DNA of 64,000 bases from Burkholderiales bacterium. GTDB lineage: Bacteria; Pseudomonadota; Gammaproteobacteria; Burkholderiales; Casimicrobiaceae. The translations under genes were made by a program, and so were the position numbers. The notes below the pieces were generated by a model. That model saw only the letters and a program-made list of their open reading frames with translations. It was not told the origin of the DNA and searched no databases. Position 1 is the stretch's first letter. Every line of letters starts with the position of its first letter. Of this stretch, positions 35,458-44,195 are shown one piece after another. The stretch lies in NCBI GenBank assembly GCA_016790165.1, contig JAEUPL010000030.1, forward strand, positions 1 to 64,000, written 5' to 3'.

Positions 35458-35595
35458 TGGCGTGGCGCCGCGCGCGGCGCGTAGTGGATTGCGCGGGAGG
35501 CAGACATTATCGCCGTCGTCGTCAACCGTGGTATCGTCGTTGCTGCCATCAAGCATCGGACCCGGGCGCCTGCGCCCGACTGAAGGAGAGAAATC

Positions 35596-36774
35596 ATGCC
35601 CGGACTGCTGCCCAACGTCGACCCCGACGGCTTGCTCGAATTTTCGGTGGTCTATACCGACCGCGCGTTAAACCACATGTCCAAGCGATTTCAGGGGGTG
35701 ATGAAAGACATTTCGCGCATCCTGAAAGCGGTGTATCACGCGCAATCGACCGTTCTCGTGCCCGGCAGCGGCACCTTCGGCATGGAGGCAGTTGCACGGC
35801 AGTTCGCTACCGGCAAGAAGGCCATGGTGATCCGCAACGGCTGGTTCAGCTATCGCTGGACGCAGATTTTCGAGATGGGCAAGATTCCCGCGCAGGAAAC
35901 CGTACTGAAAGCGCGCAAGACCAGTGCAGACCGACAGGCACCGTGGACGCCAGCGCCCATCGCCGAGGTGGTCGCCGCAATAACCGCAAACAAGCCCGAC
36001 GTCGTATTCGCGCCTCACGTGGAGACGGCCGCGGGCATGATCCTGCCCGACGACTACCTGCGTGCCGTAGCCGACGCCGTGCGTGCGGTGGGCGGCCTGT
36101 TCGTGCTGGACTGCATCGCCTCCGGTGCGATGTGGGTCGACATGGAGGCGACGGGCGTCGACGTGCTGGTGAGTGCGCCGCAGAAGGGCTGGAGCAGCTC
36201 GCCGTGCTGCGCCATGGTCATGCTCTCGGCGCGGGCGCGCACTGCCATAGACGGCACCACGAGCACCAGCTTCGCCTGCGACCTCAAGAAGTGGCTTGCG
36301 ATCATGGAAACCTACGAAAGCGGCGCCCATGCTTATCACACGACGATGCCCACCGACGCGCTGACACGGCTGTGGGAAGTGATGCTTGAGACCGAGCGCT
36401 ACGGCTTTGATCGCGTGCGTCAGGAGCAGATTGCGCTCGGCGCGAAAGTTCGTGCTCTCTTCGAAAGCCGCGGCATCCCGAGCGTCGCCGCCGAGGGTTT
36501 CAAGGCGCCTGGCGTGGTGGTGAGCTACACCGACGACCCAGGGCTGCAGTCGAGCAAGAAATTCCTCGCCGAGGGCCTGCAAACCGCCGCTGGCGTGCCA
36601 CTGCAATGCGACGAAGGCGGTGACTTTTCCACCTTCCGCATCGGCCTGTTCGGACTGGAGAAGTGGCACAACGTTGATCTCACGGTGTCGCACCTGGCGA
36701 CGGCGCTCGACCGTCTGGGCGTGACCGCGCCTGCCACGAAAGCATCACCCGAACGCGAAACTGCTGCAGCGTAG
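35596..36774 (+). CDS. class V aminotransferase (alanine/serine–glyoxylate type)
   Basis: A 392-residue PLP enzyme. The Schiff-base lysine is Lys197 in LVSAPQKGWSS; PGSGTFGMEAVARQF binds the cofactor phosphate and the Asp of FVLDCIASG pairs with the pyridine nitrogen. The family covers alanine–glyoxylate and serine–glyoxylate/pyruvate aminotransferases. AAGGAGAG lies before the ATG. It diverges from the DAHP synthase gene. Its stop is 27 bp before palindromic element C. Confidence 0.9.
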   Translation: MPGLLPNVDPDGLLEFSVVYTDRALNHMSKRFQGVMKDISRILKAVYHAQSTVLVPGSGTFGMEAVARQFATGKKAMVIRNGWFSYRWTQIFEMGKIPAQETVLKARKTSADRQAPWTPAPIAEVVAAITANKPDVVFAPHVETAAGMILPDDYLRAVADAVRAVGGLFVLDCIASGAMWVDMEATGVDVLVSAPQKGWSSSPCCAMVMLSARARTAIDGTTSTSFACDLKKWLAIMETYESGAHAYHTTMPTDALTRLWEVMLETERYGFDRVRQEQIALGAKVRALFESRGIPSVAAEGFKAPGVVVSYTDDPGLQSSKKFLAEGLQTAAGVPLQCDEGGDFSTFRIGLFGLEKWHNVDLTVSHLATALDRLGVTAPATKASPERETAAA

Positions 36775-36801
36775 CCGGGGCACTCGCGCCGACACAGAGT
36801 T

Positions 36802-36921
36802 ACAGCTTTTCGGCTCAAGTGACCGCTGCACGGACGTTCTATGCGTTAATTGTCGTATGTTGAGTTGCCGGATTTTTTGGCTGTGATGACCGATTGACGG
36901 TCGTTTGATGCAAAAAGCCAT
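36802..36921. repeat. 120-bp palindromic element, copy C
   Basis: Most diverged copy but still gap-free over 120 bp. The left arm starts ACAGCTTTTCGGC and has GTGACCGC and GGACGTT at arm positions 31–37. The right arm, read in reverse, has ATGGCTTTTTG, CGACCG at 19–24 and GGTC at 31–34, ending ACTC at the midpoint; the central C|G has become T|G, so the TC|GAC dyad is lost. It lies between the convergent aminotransferase and delta-60 genes. Confidence 0.78.
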
Positions 36922-36984
36922 TGATCCGGCATGGCAGCGAAAAGCGCCCGCCTGTGCGTGCAACCCGCGGCGATGGACGGATCA

Positions 36985-38478
36985 CTACGGCACGAGCGAC
37001 ATTCCGCACTGCGTCATGAAGTAGTCGCGAAGCTGCGGCCACGTCGTGCGCGTGGCGTTGGCGGAAAAGCTGATGCCGCCCACCACCGCGCTGCCTGTCA
37101 TGCCAAGCAACACACGCGCCAGAACGAGCCCGTCGGTGGTGGCACGCATCACGCCATCGCCGTCGAAGTCCGGTTTGCAATTTTGGTAGCCAAACGGCCC
37201 GCCCTCGTAGCGCGCGAGGCAAAAGTCACGATCGGCTCCGTTCAAGCAATAGCCCGCTATCACGATCTTGCCATCGGGTTGGAGCGCGAGGGCGGAGGCG
37301 GTGTCGTAGTCACTGCCGATCGGGGTGATGACCTTGCCACTCACGCCAAAACCGGTGTCGATAGCGCCGCTGGATTCGTAACGCGCGAGGCAGAAATCAT
37401 CGTTGGCGACGTTCGCGCAATACCCCGCCAACACGATCTTGCCATCGGGCTGTATCGCGAGGCCTGCAGCACGGTCAGTGCTGCCACCGATCGGGGTGAT
37501 GACCATGCCAGTGCCGTTGAAGCGGGTGTCGAGGCTGCCGTTGCTTTGGTAGCGCGCGATGCAAAAGTCAGCGATCCCGCCATTGATGCAATACCCCGCC
37601 ACCACAATCCTGCCGTCGGGTTGGAGCGCGAGGGCGGTTGCGTTGTCGTTGTTAGGTCCGATAGCGGTCATGACTTTGCCGCCTGCGCCAAAAGCACTGT
37701 CGAGGCTGCCGTTGGTCTGGTAGCGTGCGAGACAGAAGTCGTAGTTGCTGCCATTGAGGCAATACCCCGCCAACACGATCTTGCCGTCGGGCTGAAGGGC
37801 GAGGCCGGTGGCACGGTCAGCGCTGCTGCCGATCGGGGTGATGACCATGCCGGTGCCGTTGAAGCTGGTGTCGAGGCTGCCGTTGCTTTGGTAGCGGGCC
37901 ACGCAGAAGTCATCGGTGAGCCCGGTCCCGCAATGCCCCGCCGCCACGATCTTGCCATCGGGCTGGAGCGCAAGGGCGGTGGCGCTGTCGGTAGCGCCCC
38001 CGATGGCGGTGATGACTTTGCCGCCGGAGCCAAAACTGCTGTCGAGGCTACCGTTGCTCAGGTACCGCGCGAGGCAGAAATCATCGTTGCTGCCGCCAAA
38101 ACACGTGCCCGCCACCACGACCTTTTCGTCAGGCTGGAGCACAATGGCATGGGCGTAGTCGCCGTTGCTGCTGATGCCGGTGATGACCTTGCCACCTGCG
38201 CCAAAGGCGGTGTCGAGGCTGCCGTTGCTGGTGTAGCGCGCAAGGCAGAAGTCATAGGTGCTGCCGTTGGGGCAATACCCCGCCACGACGATCTTGCCGT
38301 CGGGCTGCAGCAAGAGGGCACGGGCGTAGTCGTCGCCGCTTCCGATGCCCGTCATCACCTTGCCGAAGCCAGAGCCAAACCCGGCCGTGTCAAGGTCACC
38401 CGGCGCCGCCTGCGCGGCGATGGCAAACGTTGCGCCAGTCAAGGCGGCGATAAGGGTGCGAAGGTGGGGCGCAAGCAT
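36985..38478 (-). CDS. exported delta-60 repeat protein with dockerin-like C-terminus
   Basis: A 497-residue secreted protein. The signal peptide covers about residues 1–25 (LIAALTGATFAIAAQAA). Seven consecutive 57-residue delta-60 repeats (about 43–435; core LQPDGKIVVAGYC...DFCLARY) would fit a seven-bladed beta-propeller; each repeat carries two cysteines. The last 65 residues start NCKPDFDGDGVMRATTDG, a calcium-loop/dockerin-like motif, and end TQCGMSLVP. GGGAGA eight bases before the ATG supports the start. The same C-terminal module occurs in the protein at 50152–53235. Function unknown. Confidence 0.85.
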   Translation of the reverse strand: MLAPHLRTLIAALTGATFAIAAQAAPGDLDTAGFGSGFGKVMTGIGSGDDYARALLLQPDGKIVVAGYCPNGSTYDFCLARYTSNGSLDTAFGAGGKVITGISSNGDYAHAIVLQPDEKVVVAGTCFGGSNDDFCLARYLSNGSLDSSFGSGGKVITAIGGATDSATALALQPDGKIVAAGHCGTGLTDDFCVARYQSNGSLDTSFNGTGMVITPIGSSADRATGLALQPDGKIVLAGYCLNGSNYDFCLARYQTNGSLDSAFGAGGKVMTAIGPNNDNATALALQPDGRIVVAGYCINGGIADFCIARYQSNGSLDTRFNGTGMVITPIGGSTDRAAGLAIQPDGKIVLAGYCANVANDDFCLARYESSGAIDTGFGVSGKVITPIGSDYDTASALALQPDGKIVIAGYCLNGADRDFCLARYEGGPFGYQNCKPDFDGDGVMRATTDGLVLARVLLGMTGSAVVGGISFSANATRTTWPQLRDYFMTQCGMSLVP

Positions 38479-38797
38479 GACATCGTTCTCCCGAACCGAA
38501 GGGATGGCGCGGACTGCGCCGGCAACGGCAAGAACGCAGCGAACGCCAGATTCGAGACATTGACGTCAAAAATCTTCACTGCGACGGCGTCACCCCCACG
38601 TCGCGCCGGATGGCGCATCGCGCAGCGAGTGGCCGCGCAGGCCCTGAATGGCTTGCGTTGTGGAGTGGGAATGCGGGTCGGATGCAGGGCAATCCAGCGC
38701 TTGCGGCCCATAGCCATTGCCTGGGCAGAAGAGACCAATGCAGGAATGCGGTCAAGGCGGCGGCTCTGCGCGCCGCGCCGGGGGTTTCGGCAGCCCG
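38479..38797. other. 319-bp interval without a recognised gene
   Basis: Between the start of the delta-60 gene and the end of the M16 peptidase gene, both on the minus strand. Apart from the Shine-Dalgarno of the delta-60 gene I see no convincing ORF, RNA gene, terminator or copy of the repeat families. It presumably holds the promoter of the delta-60 gene. Confidence 0.5.
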
Positions 38798-41653
38798 CTA
38801 CGACTTCGCGGCGGTCTCCGGCGTGGCCTTAGCGTCCTTCGCCGCCTTCGCCGCCTTCGCAAAGTCCCCTGCCACGCCAATCAACCACTGCTCCGGCTTG
38901 ATGTACTTGCGGAAGGCGGCGTTGACCTCGTCGAGAGTGACCGCCGCGTAGCGCGCGTCGCGGGCTGCCACGTCGTGAAATGTCTCGCCGTTCTCCATTT
39001 GCTCGATGAGTGCGCCGACGATGGCACCGTCGCTGTTCCAGCGTTGCTTGCGCCCCTGCAGGGCATTGGCGCGAGTGCGCGTGAGCTCGTCTTCGGTAAA
39101 ACCATCGCGCAGCGCGCGTGTGGTTTCTTCGCGCAGCGCCGCGAGCATGCGGTCGCGGTTCTGCGGGGCGTAGGAGCCTTCGATGCCAAAGTAGCCGCGG
39201 TCTCCCCAGCGTGGCAACTGCACTTGGGCGTTCACAGCGTAGGTGATGCCATCTTTCTTGCGCATGCGTTCGGCAAGACGGTTGTCGAGCCCGTTGCCGC
39301 CGAAGAGTGCAGCAGCGAGACCAAAGGCGACGGCGTCGGGCGCCTCCTGTGACAGCGGCAGGTACTGATCGACGTCGAGCAGCGCGTTGGCCTTGTCGTC
39401 CACCTGCGCGCTGATTTCGGTGCCCGGTAGCGGCTGATGTTGCCCGACGTGGCGCACGAAGGCACGCGCCTGCGACGGCCAGTTGGCGAGCTGGCGGCGC
39501 ACTTCCTCGACCACGCCGTCGGGCGCGGTGCCCACCACGGCGACGCGCACGTCACTCGCGCCCCAGTTCTTCTGCCAGGCTTGCACGACATCCTCAAAGC
39601 GAATGCCGCGCAGTTCTTCGATCGCCTCCGCGTCGGTCAGGCGGTAGTGCGGGTCGCCGCGGGTGACACCAAACGCTTTGTTCTTGTACGGAATGGCCTG
39701 CCGATTGAGCACCGTCTGGGGTTCGTTCTGGCGCGCTTCAATCGCCGTGAGGCGCTGCTTCTTGATGCGCTCGAACGCGTCGCGGTCGAACGTTCCGGCG
39801 CGCACTTCAGGCAACACGCGTTGCAACGCGGCGAGCACGTGCGCACGATCACTTACCACGGTGATCGTCGCACCCTGCGCACCACCGCCCACGTTGAAGG
39901 TCGATTTGAGTTGCGTGAGCGCATCCTTGCGCGCTTGCAGCGCATCGCGGGAAGCGCCTTCGTTGACGAGCGCCGCGACGAGGCCCAGCGCGGGCTGTGC
40001 AAGCTGCTCACGAAGCTCACCCCAACGCAACGAAATCTGCACCATCACCGCGTCGCCGCGGTTTTGTTTGCGCAGCACGGCCGATTTGAACTGCGGGTCG
40101 CTTGTGCTGCGCACCACGCGCGACTCCAGCGCTTTGGGCGTGGGTTCGAAGGCTTCGCCATCGGCGAGCGCGGCGCGCGGTGTGTACGCTGCCAGCACCG
40201 CGGCGACCGACGGCGCAGCGGGGATCTCGACGCGATCCGGTGCAGCCTCGGGCAGAAAGCGCGCAACGGTCCGGTTCGACGGTTTGAAGTACGCCTTGCG
40301 TACCCGCTCCACATCCGCGAGCGTCACTTTCGCCATGCGGTCGCGCGAAGCAAAGAGCAGGCGCCAGTCGCCAAGCGGCAGCACCTCCGAAAGGCCGAGC
40401 GCCACGGCGATGGGTGATTCCATGAGTTTGTCCAGTCCCACCGCGAGCTCGCGCTTCACCCGATCCAGCTCCGCCTGAGTAATCGGCGCGGCGCTGCGGC
40501 CTTCGAGGTAGTTCAGCAATTCGGCTTCAAGCGCAGGCAGATCGGCGCGCTTGTCGGCGACCAGCACCACGTTGCTCAAACCGATGTCAACACCACCGCT
40601 GGGTACCGTGGCCAGTTGCACTGCGCGTTTGGTTTCGACAAAGGTTTTGTGCAAAAAGCCCGACGGGTTGCTGGTCAGGGCGCGGGTCAACAGGCCGAGT
40701 GCATCGCTGTCGGCGTGGCGATGGTTGGGCACTTTGTAGCCTACGGCGGAGGCCTGAATGTCGCCGACGCGGCGCACACTCACCAGGCGCTCGCCGTCCT
40801 GCGTCGGTTCGGTCGTATAGAGCGTCGGCAGCACGCGCGTGGGCCGCTTGATCGGGCCAAAGTGTTCGGCCACCCAGCCCAGCGTCTTCGCGGGGTCAAA
40901 CTTTCCGCCGATCAGCAATACCGCGTTGTCAGGTTGGTAATAGCGCTTGTAAAACGCTTGCAGGCGCTCGATGTTCACGTTCTCGATATCGCTGCGCGCG
41001 CCAATGGTGGGCTTGCCGTAGTTGTGCGTGGCAAACGCGGCGGCGTTCAGGCGCTGCAACAGCACACGGAACGGCTCGGTCTCGCCGCGCTCGTACTCAT
41101 TGCGCACGACGGTCATCTCGCTATCGAGATCTTTCCGGGCGATGTGGCTGTTGATCATGCGATCCGCTTCGAACGCGAGGGCAAAGCGCAGGTGATCGTC
41201 GTTGGCAGTGAACGCTTCAAAATAGTTGGTGCGCTCGTGATTGGTGGTGCCGTTCCAGCGCATTCCGCGCGCCGCGAACTCCTTGGTCGGATCAGCGTAG
41301 GTGGGCGTGCCCTTGAACACCAGATGCTCCAGCAAATGCGCCATGCCCGTCTCGCCGTAGTTCTCGTGTTTGCTGCCCACGAGGTAGGTGATATTGACCA
41401 GCGTGAGCTCTTTCGACGGATCGGGGAATAGCAGCACCTTGAGGCCGTTGGCGAGGTTGTACTCGCTGATGCCTTCGGCACTCGGGCCAGCGGTGATGCC
41501 ATGCGGCAAGGCACGGCTGGCGGCGCTGGGCGAAGCAACTGAGGGCTGCGCAGCCGCCGAGCCGGAGAACCACAGACCGGCGGCGACGACGCTAACAGCA
41601 ATTCCCTGAGCGACCGCGCGCGCGGCGCCGACAGCGAGACGATGCAGACACAT
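38798..41653 (-). CDS. M16-family metallopeptidase, two-unit form
   Basis: A 951-residue periplasmic pitrilysin-type zinc protease. Signal peptide with cleavage near Ala35 (GSAAA–QPS). The inverted zinc motif HLLEH is at residues 106–110 (GMAHLLEHLVFKGTPTY) in the first M16 unit; the second, inactive unit occupies the C-terminal half (DGITYAVNAQVQLPRWGDRG...GTFDRDAFERIKKQR). This is the long single-chain layout of PqqL-like enzymes. The ATG at 41653 is used; the frame is open far upstream across lrgB but without homology. GGAG nine bases before the start. The C-terminus is a short Ala/Lys-rich tail. Confidence 0.9.
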   Translation of the reverse strand: MCLHRLAVGAARAVAQGIAVSVVAAGLWFSGSAAAQPSVASPSAASRALPHGITAGPSAEGISEYNLANGLKVLLFPDPSKELTLVNITYLVGSKHENYGETGMAHLLEHLVFKGTPTYADPTKEFAARGMRWNGTTNHERTNYFEAFTANDDHLRFALAFEADRMINSHIARKDLDSEMTVVRNEYERGETEPFRVLLQRLNAAAFATHNYGKPTIGARSDIENVNIERLQAFYKRYYQPDNAVLLIGGKFDPAKTLGWVAEHFGPIKRPTRVLPTLYTTEPTQDGERLVSVRRVGDIQASAVGYKVPNHRHADSDALGLLTRALTSNPSGFLHKTFVETKRAVQLATVPSGGVDIGLSNVVLVADKRADLPALEAELLNYLEGRSAAPITQAELDRVKRELAVGLDKLMESPIAVALGLSEVLPLGDWRLLFASRDRMAKVTLADVERVRKAYFKPSNRTVARFLPEAAPDRVEIPAAPSVAAVLAAYTPRAALADGEAFEPTPKALESRVVRSTSDPQFKSAVLRKQNRGDAVMVQISLRWGELREQLAQPALGLVAALVNEGASRDALQARKDALTQLKSTFNVGGGAQGATITVVSDRAHVLAALQRVLPEVRAGTFDRDAFERIKKQRLTAIEARQNEPQTVLNRQAIPYKNKAFGVTRGDPHYRLTDAEAIEELRGIRFEDVVQAWQKNWGASDVRVAVVGTAPDGVVEEVRRQLANWPSQARAFVRHVGQHQPLPGTEISAQVDDKANALLDVDQYLPLSQEAPDAVAFGLAAALFGGNGLDNRLAERMRKKDGITYAVNAQVQLPRWGDRGYFGIEGSYAPQNRDRMLAALREETTRALRDGFTEDELTRTRANALQGRKQRWNSDGAIVGALIEQMENGETFHDVAARDARYAAVTLDEVNAAFRKYIKPEQWLIGVAGDFAKAAKAAKDAKATPETAAKS

Positions 41654-41787
41654 CAAAGCAAACTCCAAACGACAGTGCGAGGAACCGCAGCGTGCGGTCA
41701 AACGATGAATGCTACGCCGAAGCAGTCGGGTCTTTCGTGGCTGGCCGTGTCCATTTTCGGACACATTGGCTGCGCCAGGCGCCATCG

Positions 41788-42519
41788 CTACCCGCGCAGC
41801 AGTGTCGCGAGCAGCGGGATGAGAACCGACGCCAGCACCGCTTGCAAGCCGAGCGCCAGGGCGGCCCAGGCACCCGCGTCGGCGTTGACCTGCAACGCAC
41901 GCGCCGCGCCGATTCCGTGCGCCGCGGTGCCCAGTGCGAAGCCACGCACCATCCAGCCACGGGTGTCGGTGCCGATACGCATCAGAGCAAAGAGATACTT
42001 GGCTGAGAGCGCCCCAACCAAGCCCGTGACGACCGAGAACACGGCAGCGAGCGCCGGTATGCCGCCAATCGTCTCGGCAACCCCCATCGCCACGGGCGCG
42101 GTCACGCTCTTCGGCGCGAGCGACAGCAGCACCTCGTGCGGCAACCCCAGCGCCCACGCCATCGCCACTGCGCTCCCCGCGGCGGCAGCGCCACCGATCA
42201 GTGCGGCCACGACGAAACGCGTGCCACGTGCTTTAAGCGCTGCGCGCCGCTGCCAGAGCGGCCAGCCGAGCGCGACGACGGCCGGCCCAAGCAGAAAGTG
42301 AATGAACTGCGCGCCGGAGAAATAGGTCGGATAGGCGACGCCTGTCATCGTAAGGGCGCCCGCGATGCAGACCACCGACCAGAGCACCGGATTTGCCCAC
42401 GGCGCCTGCCGCAGCCGGACATAAACTGAGTGCGCAACGAGGTAGATCACGAGGGTCGCCGTGAGTCCGAACAGCGGCGTTGACGACAGGTACACCCAAA
42501 GCTGAACAAAATCGGTCAT
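41788..42519 (-). CDS. lrgB: LrgB family inner-membrane protein
   Basis: A 243-residue polytopic protein with the LrgB/CidB signatures AYPTYFSGAQFIHFLLGPAVVAL, SLAPKSVTAPVAMGVAE and TRGWMVRGFALGTAAHGIG. The LrgAB/CidAB pairs modulate autolysis or move small metabolites such as pyruvate across the membrane. Its ATG (42519) overlaps the lrgA stop by four bases, so the pair is translationally coupled. Confidence 0.9.
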   Translation of the reverse strand: MTDFVQLWVYLSSTPLFGLTATLVIYLVAHSVYVRLRQAPWANPVLWSVVCIAGALTMTGVAYPTYFSGAQFIHFLLGPAVVALGWPLWQRRAALKARGTRFVVAALIGGAAAAGSAVAMAWALGLPHEVLLSLAPKSVTAPVAMGVAETIGGIPALAAVFSVVTGLVGALSAKYLFALMRIGTDTRGWMVRGFALGTAAHGIGAARALQVNADAGAWAALALGLQAVLASVLIPLLATLLRG

Positions 42520-42920
42520 GACCTCTGCTCCGCGGAGCCCTGCGCGGCATGGGTCGAAACGTCGCCCCTTGCGTTCCCGCCGTCCCCACGCAGTAACCAG
42601 CGCAAGACCGCAGCGGTGACTACGGTGCCGATCCACGTGGACAACACGATCACCAGCACCAGTCGCCACCCGAGGTGCGCGACCAAATCAAGGTGCGTCA
42701 TCGCGCCCACGCCCACGGGAACGAAGAGCAGAGAGAGATGCGCCAGCAAGAAGTCGGCAACGGCACCAACGCGCGCCTGCACGAAGGCGGATCGCAGCAC
42801 AAGCAGCAACAGCAGCAGGCCGATCACCGGAGCGGGGAAGGGCAACTGCAACGCTCTCGCAAGCAGCTCACCGCATGTTTGCAGCAGCAAAAGGATCGCG
42901 AAACCGGAAAGTGCGTTCAT
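42516..42920 (-). CDS. lrgA: LrgA/CidA family holin-like protein
   Basis: A 134-residue protein with four predicted helices: FAILLLLQTCGELLARALQLPFPAPVIGLLLLLL and HLSLLFVPVGVGAMTHLDL are typical of LrgA/CidA. It works with LrgB. The ATG at 42920 is chosen because homology begins at MNALSGFAILL; upstream in-frame codons have none. The soluble C-terminal tail is longer than usual and Gly/Ala/Ser rich. Confidence 0.88.
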   Translation of the reverse strand: MNALSGFAILLLLQTCGELLARALQLPFPAPVIGLLLLLLVLRSAFVQARVGAVADFLLAHLSLLFVPVGVGAMTHLDLVAHLGWRLVLVIVLSTWIGTVVTAAVLRWLLRGDGGNARGDVSTHAAQGSAEQRS

Positions 42921-43066
42921 GATGCTTTCGGGGAAACGACGCGGACAGTATCGCCGCATGGGCACAAAATTCAAGTGACATGCTATTCACCGCGATTTGA
43001 AACCCGCACGCTCGGCGCACAGCCGGTGGCGCCAGACTGAATCACAACCACAATGGAGGAGTGACC

Positions 43067-44151
43067 ATGCAAAGGCTGTACTCCGTTCCCTACTCAATTT
43101 AGCAATTGCGGGCACAACCGTCGTGTTGCTCGCCGCCTGTGCTCATCGGCCTGATCGCCGTGCGCACGGAATGGCGGGCGACCACATTGGTGTCAGCGAA
43201 ATCGGCAGCATGCATGTTGGCGGCCGCACCGCGACGCTGACTGGGTTGCCCACCAAGGACATCAAGTTCACACCCACCTCGCCCGTCACCCGCGTTGACC
43301 CGAACGGCGAATACGAAGTCGAACAGATGTACTTGCAGTACGTAAAGCTCTATGAGCCGTTCCGCCGCGCACCGTATCCGCTCCTGATGATGCATGGCGG
43401 CGGGCTCGCCGGCGTGACCTGGGAAACCAAGCCCGACGGCGGTTCGAGCTGGCAAATGTTCTTTTTGAAAGCCGGGCATGACGTCTACTTTGCCGACGCC
43501 ATGGAGCGCGGCCGGGCGTCGTGGGCACGGTATCCCGAAATCTTCACCAGCGAGCCCATCTTTCGCACCAAGAAAGAAGCCTGGGAGCTGTTTCGCATCG
43601 GGCCGAAGTATGACGTGTCGCCACCGGTTCGTGACGCATATCCCGGCGGGCAATTTCCTGTCGACAAGTTCGATCAGTTCATGAAGCAGGGCGTGCCGCG
43701 CTGGGTGACCAACGACGCGCCGACGCTCGCGGCGTATGAGGCCGCGGTGCAGAAAATCTGCCCTTGCGTCATCGTCGTGCATTCGCAGGGCAGCACGTTT
43801 GCGTACAACGTCGCTCGCAAGTTCCCCGACAAAATCAAGGCGATCGTCGGCGTCGAGCCGTCCGGCGCGCTGGATCCGGACAAGGTCGACATGGCGCCGC
43901 TCAAGGTCATTCCGCTGCTGTTTGTGTGGGGTGACAAGATTCGCGAAACGCCGCGCTGGGTACAGATTCAGGCGCCGTTGAAAAAGATGATCTCGGTGCA
44001 ACTCAAGCAAGGCGGTGTGGCCGACGAATTTGACCTGCCACAGATGGGCATCAACGGCAACTCGCACATGATGATGATGATGGACCGGAACTCGGATCAG
44101 ATTGCGAAGCTGATCAACGACTGGCTGCAGAAGCGCGGGCTGGTGAAGTAG
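43067..44151 (+). CDS. alpha/beta-hydrolase lipoprotein esterase, apparent frameshift at codon 2–8
   Basis: About 360 residues. The body is an alpha/beta hydrolase: YPLLMMHGGGLAGVTWE (oxyanion region), nucleophile in VVHSQGSTFA, VEPSGALDPD, and catalytic His in INGNSHMMM. The leader ends in the lipobox LLAAC, so the protein would be lipid-anchored. The start is broken: a strong GGAGG precedes ATG 43067, but that frame stops after 11 codons (MQRLYSVPYSI). Adding one base in AAA 43071–43073 gives MQKAVLRSLLNLAIAGTTVV, a perfect lipoprotein signal peptide. The only in-frame start without a fix is TTG 42997. A 1-nt deletion or a sequencing error is inferred. Confidence 0.8.
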
Positions 44152-44195
44152 CGCCGTAGTGACCGCGACCGCAGCTGGCGTGCCACAATTCAGCG

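Noticed and set aside
37100-38350. CRISPR-like regular repeats
   Set aside because: The regular spacing is 171 bp of coding sequence (delta-60 repeats) with no conserved short repeat and unique spacers.
36931-38832. 633-residue open frame antisense to the delta-60 gene
   Set aside because: Its apparent repeats mirror the 171-bp coding repeats of the delta-60 gene.
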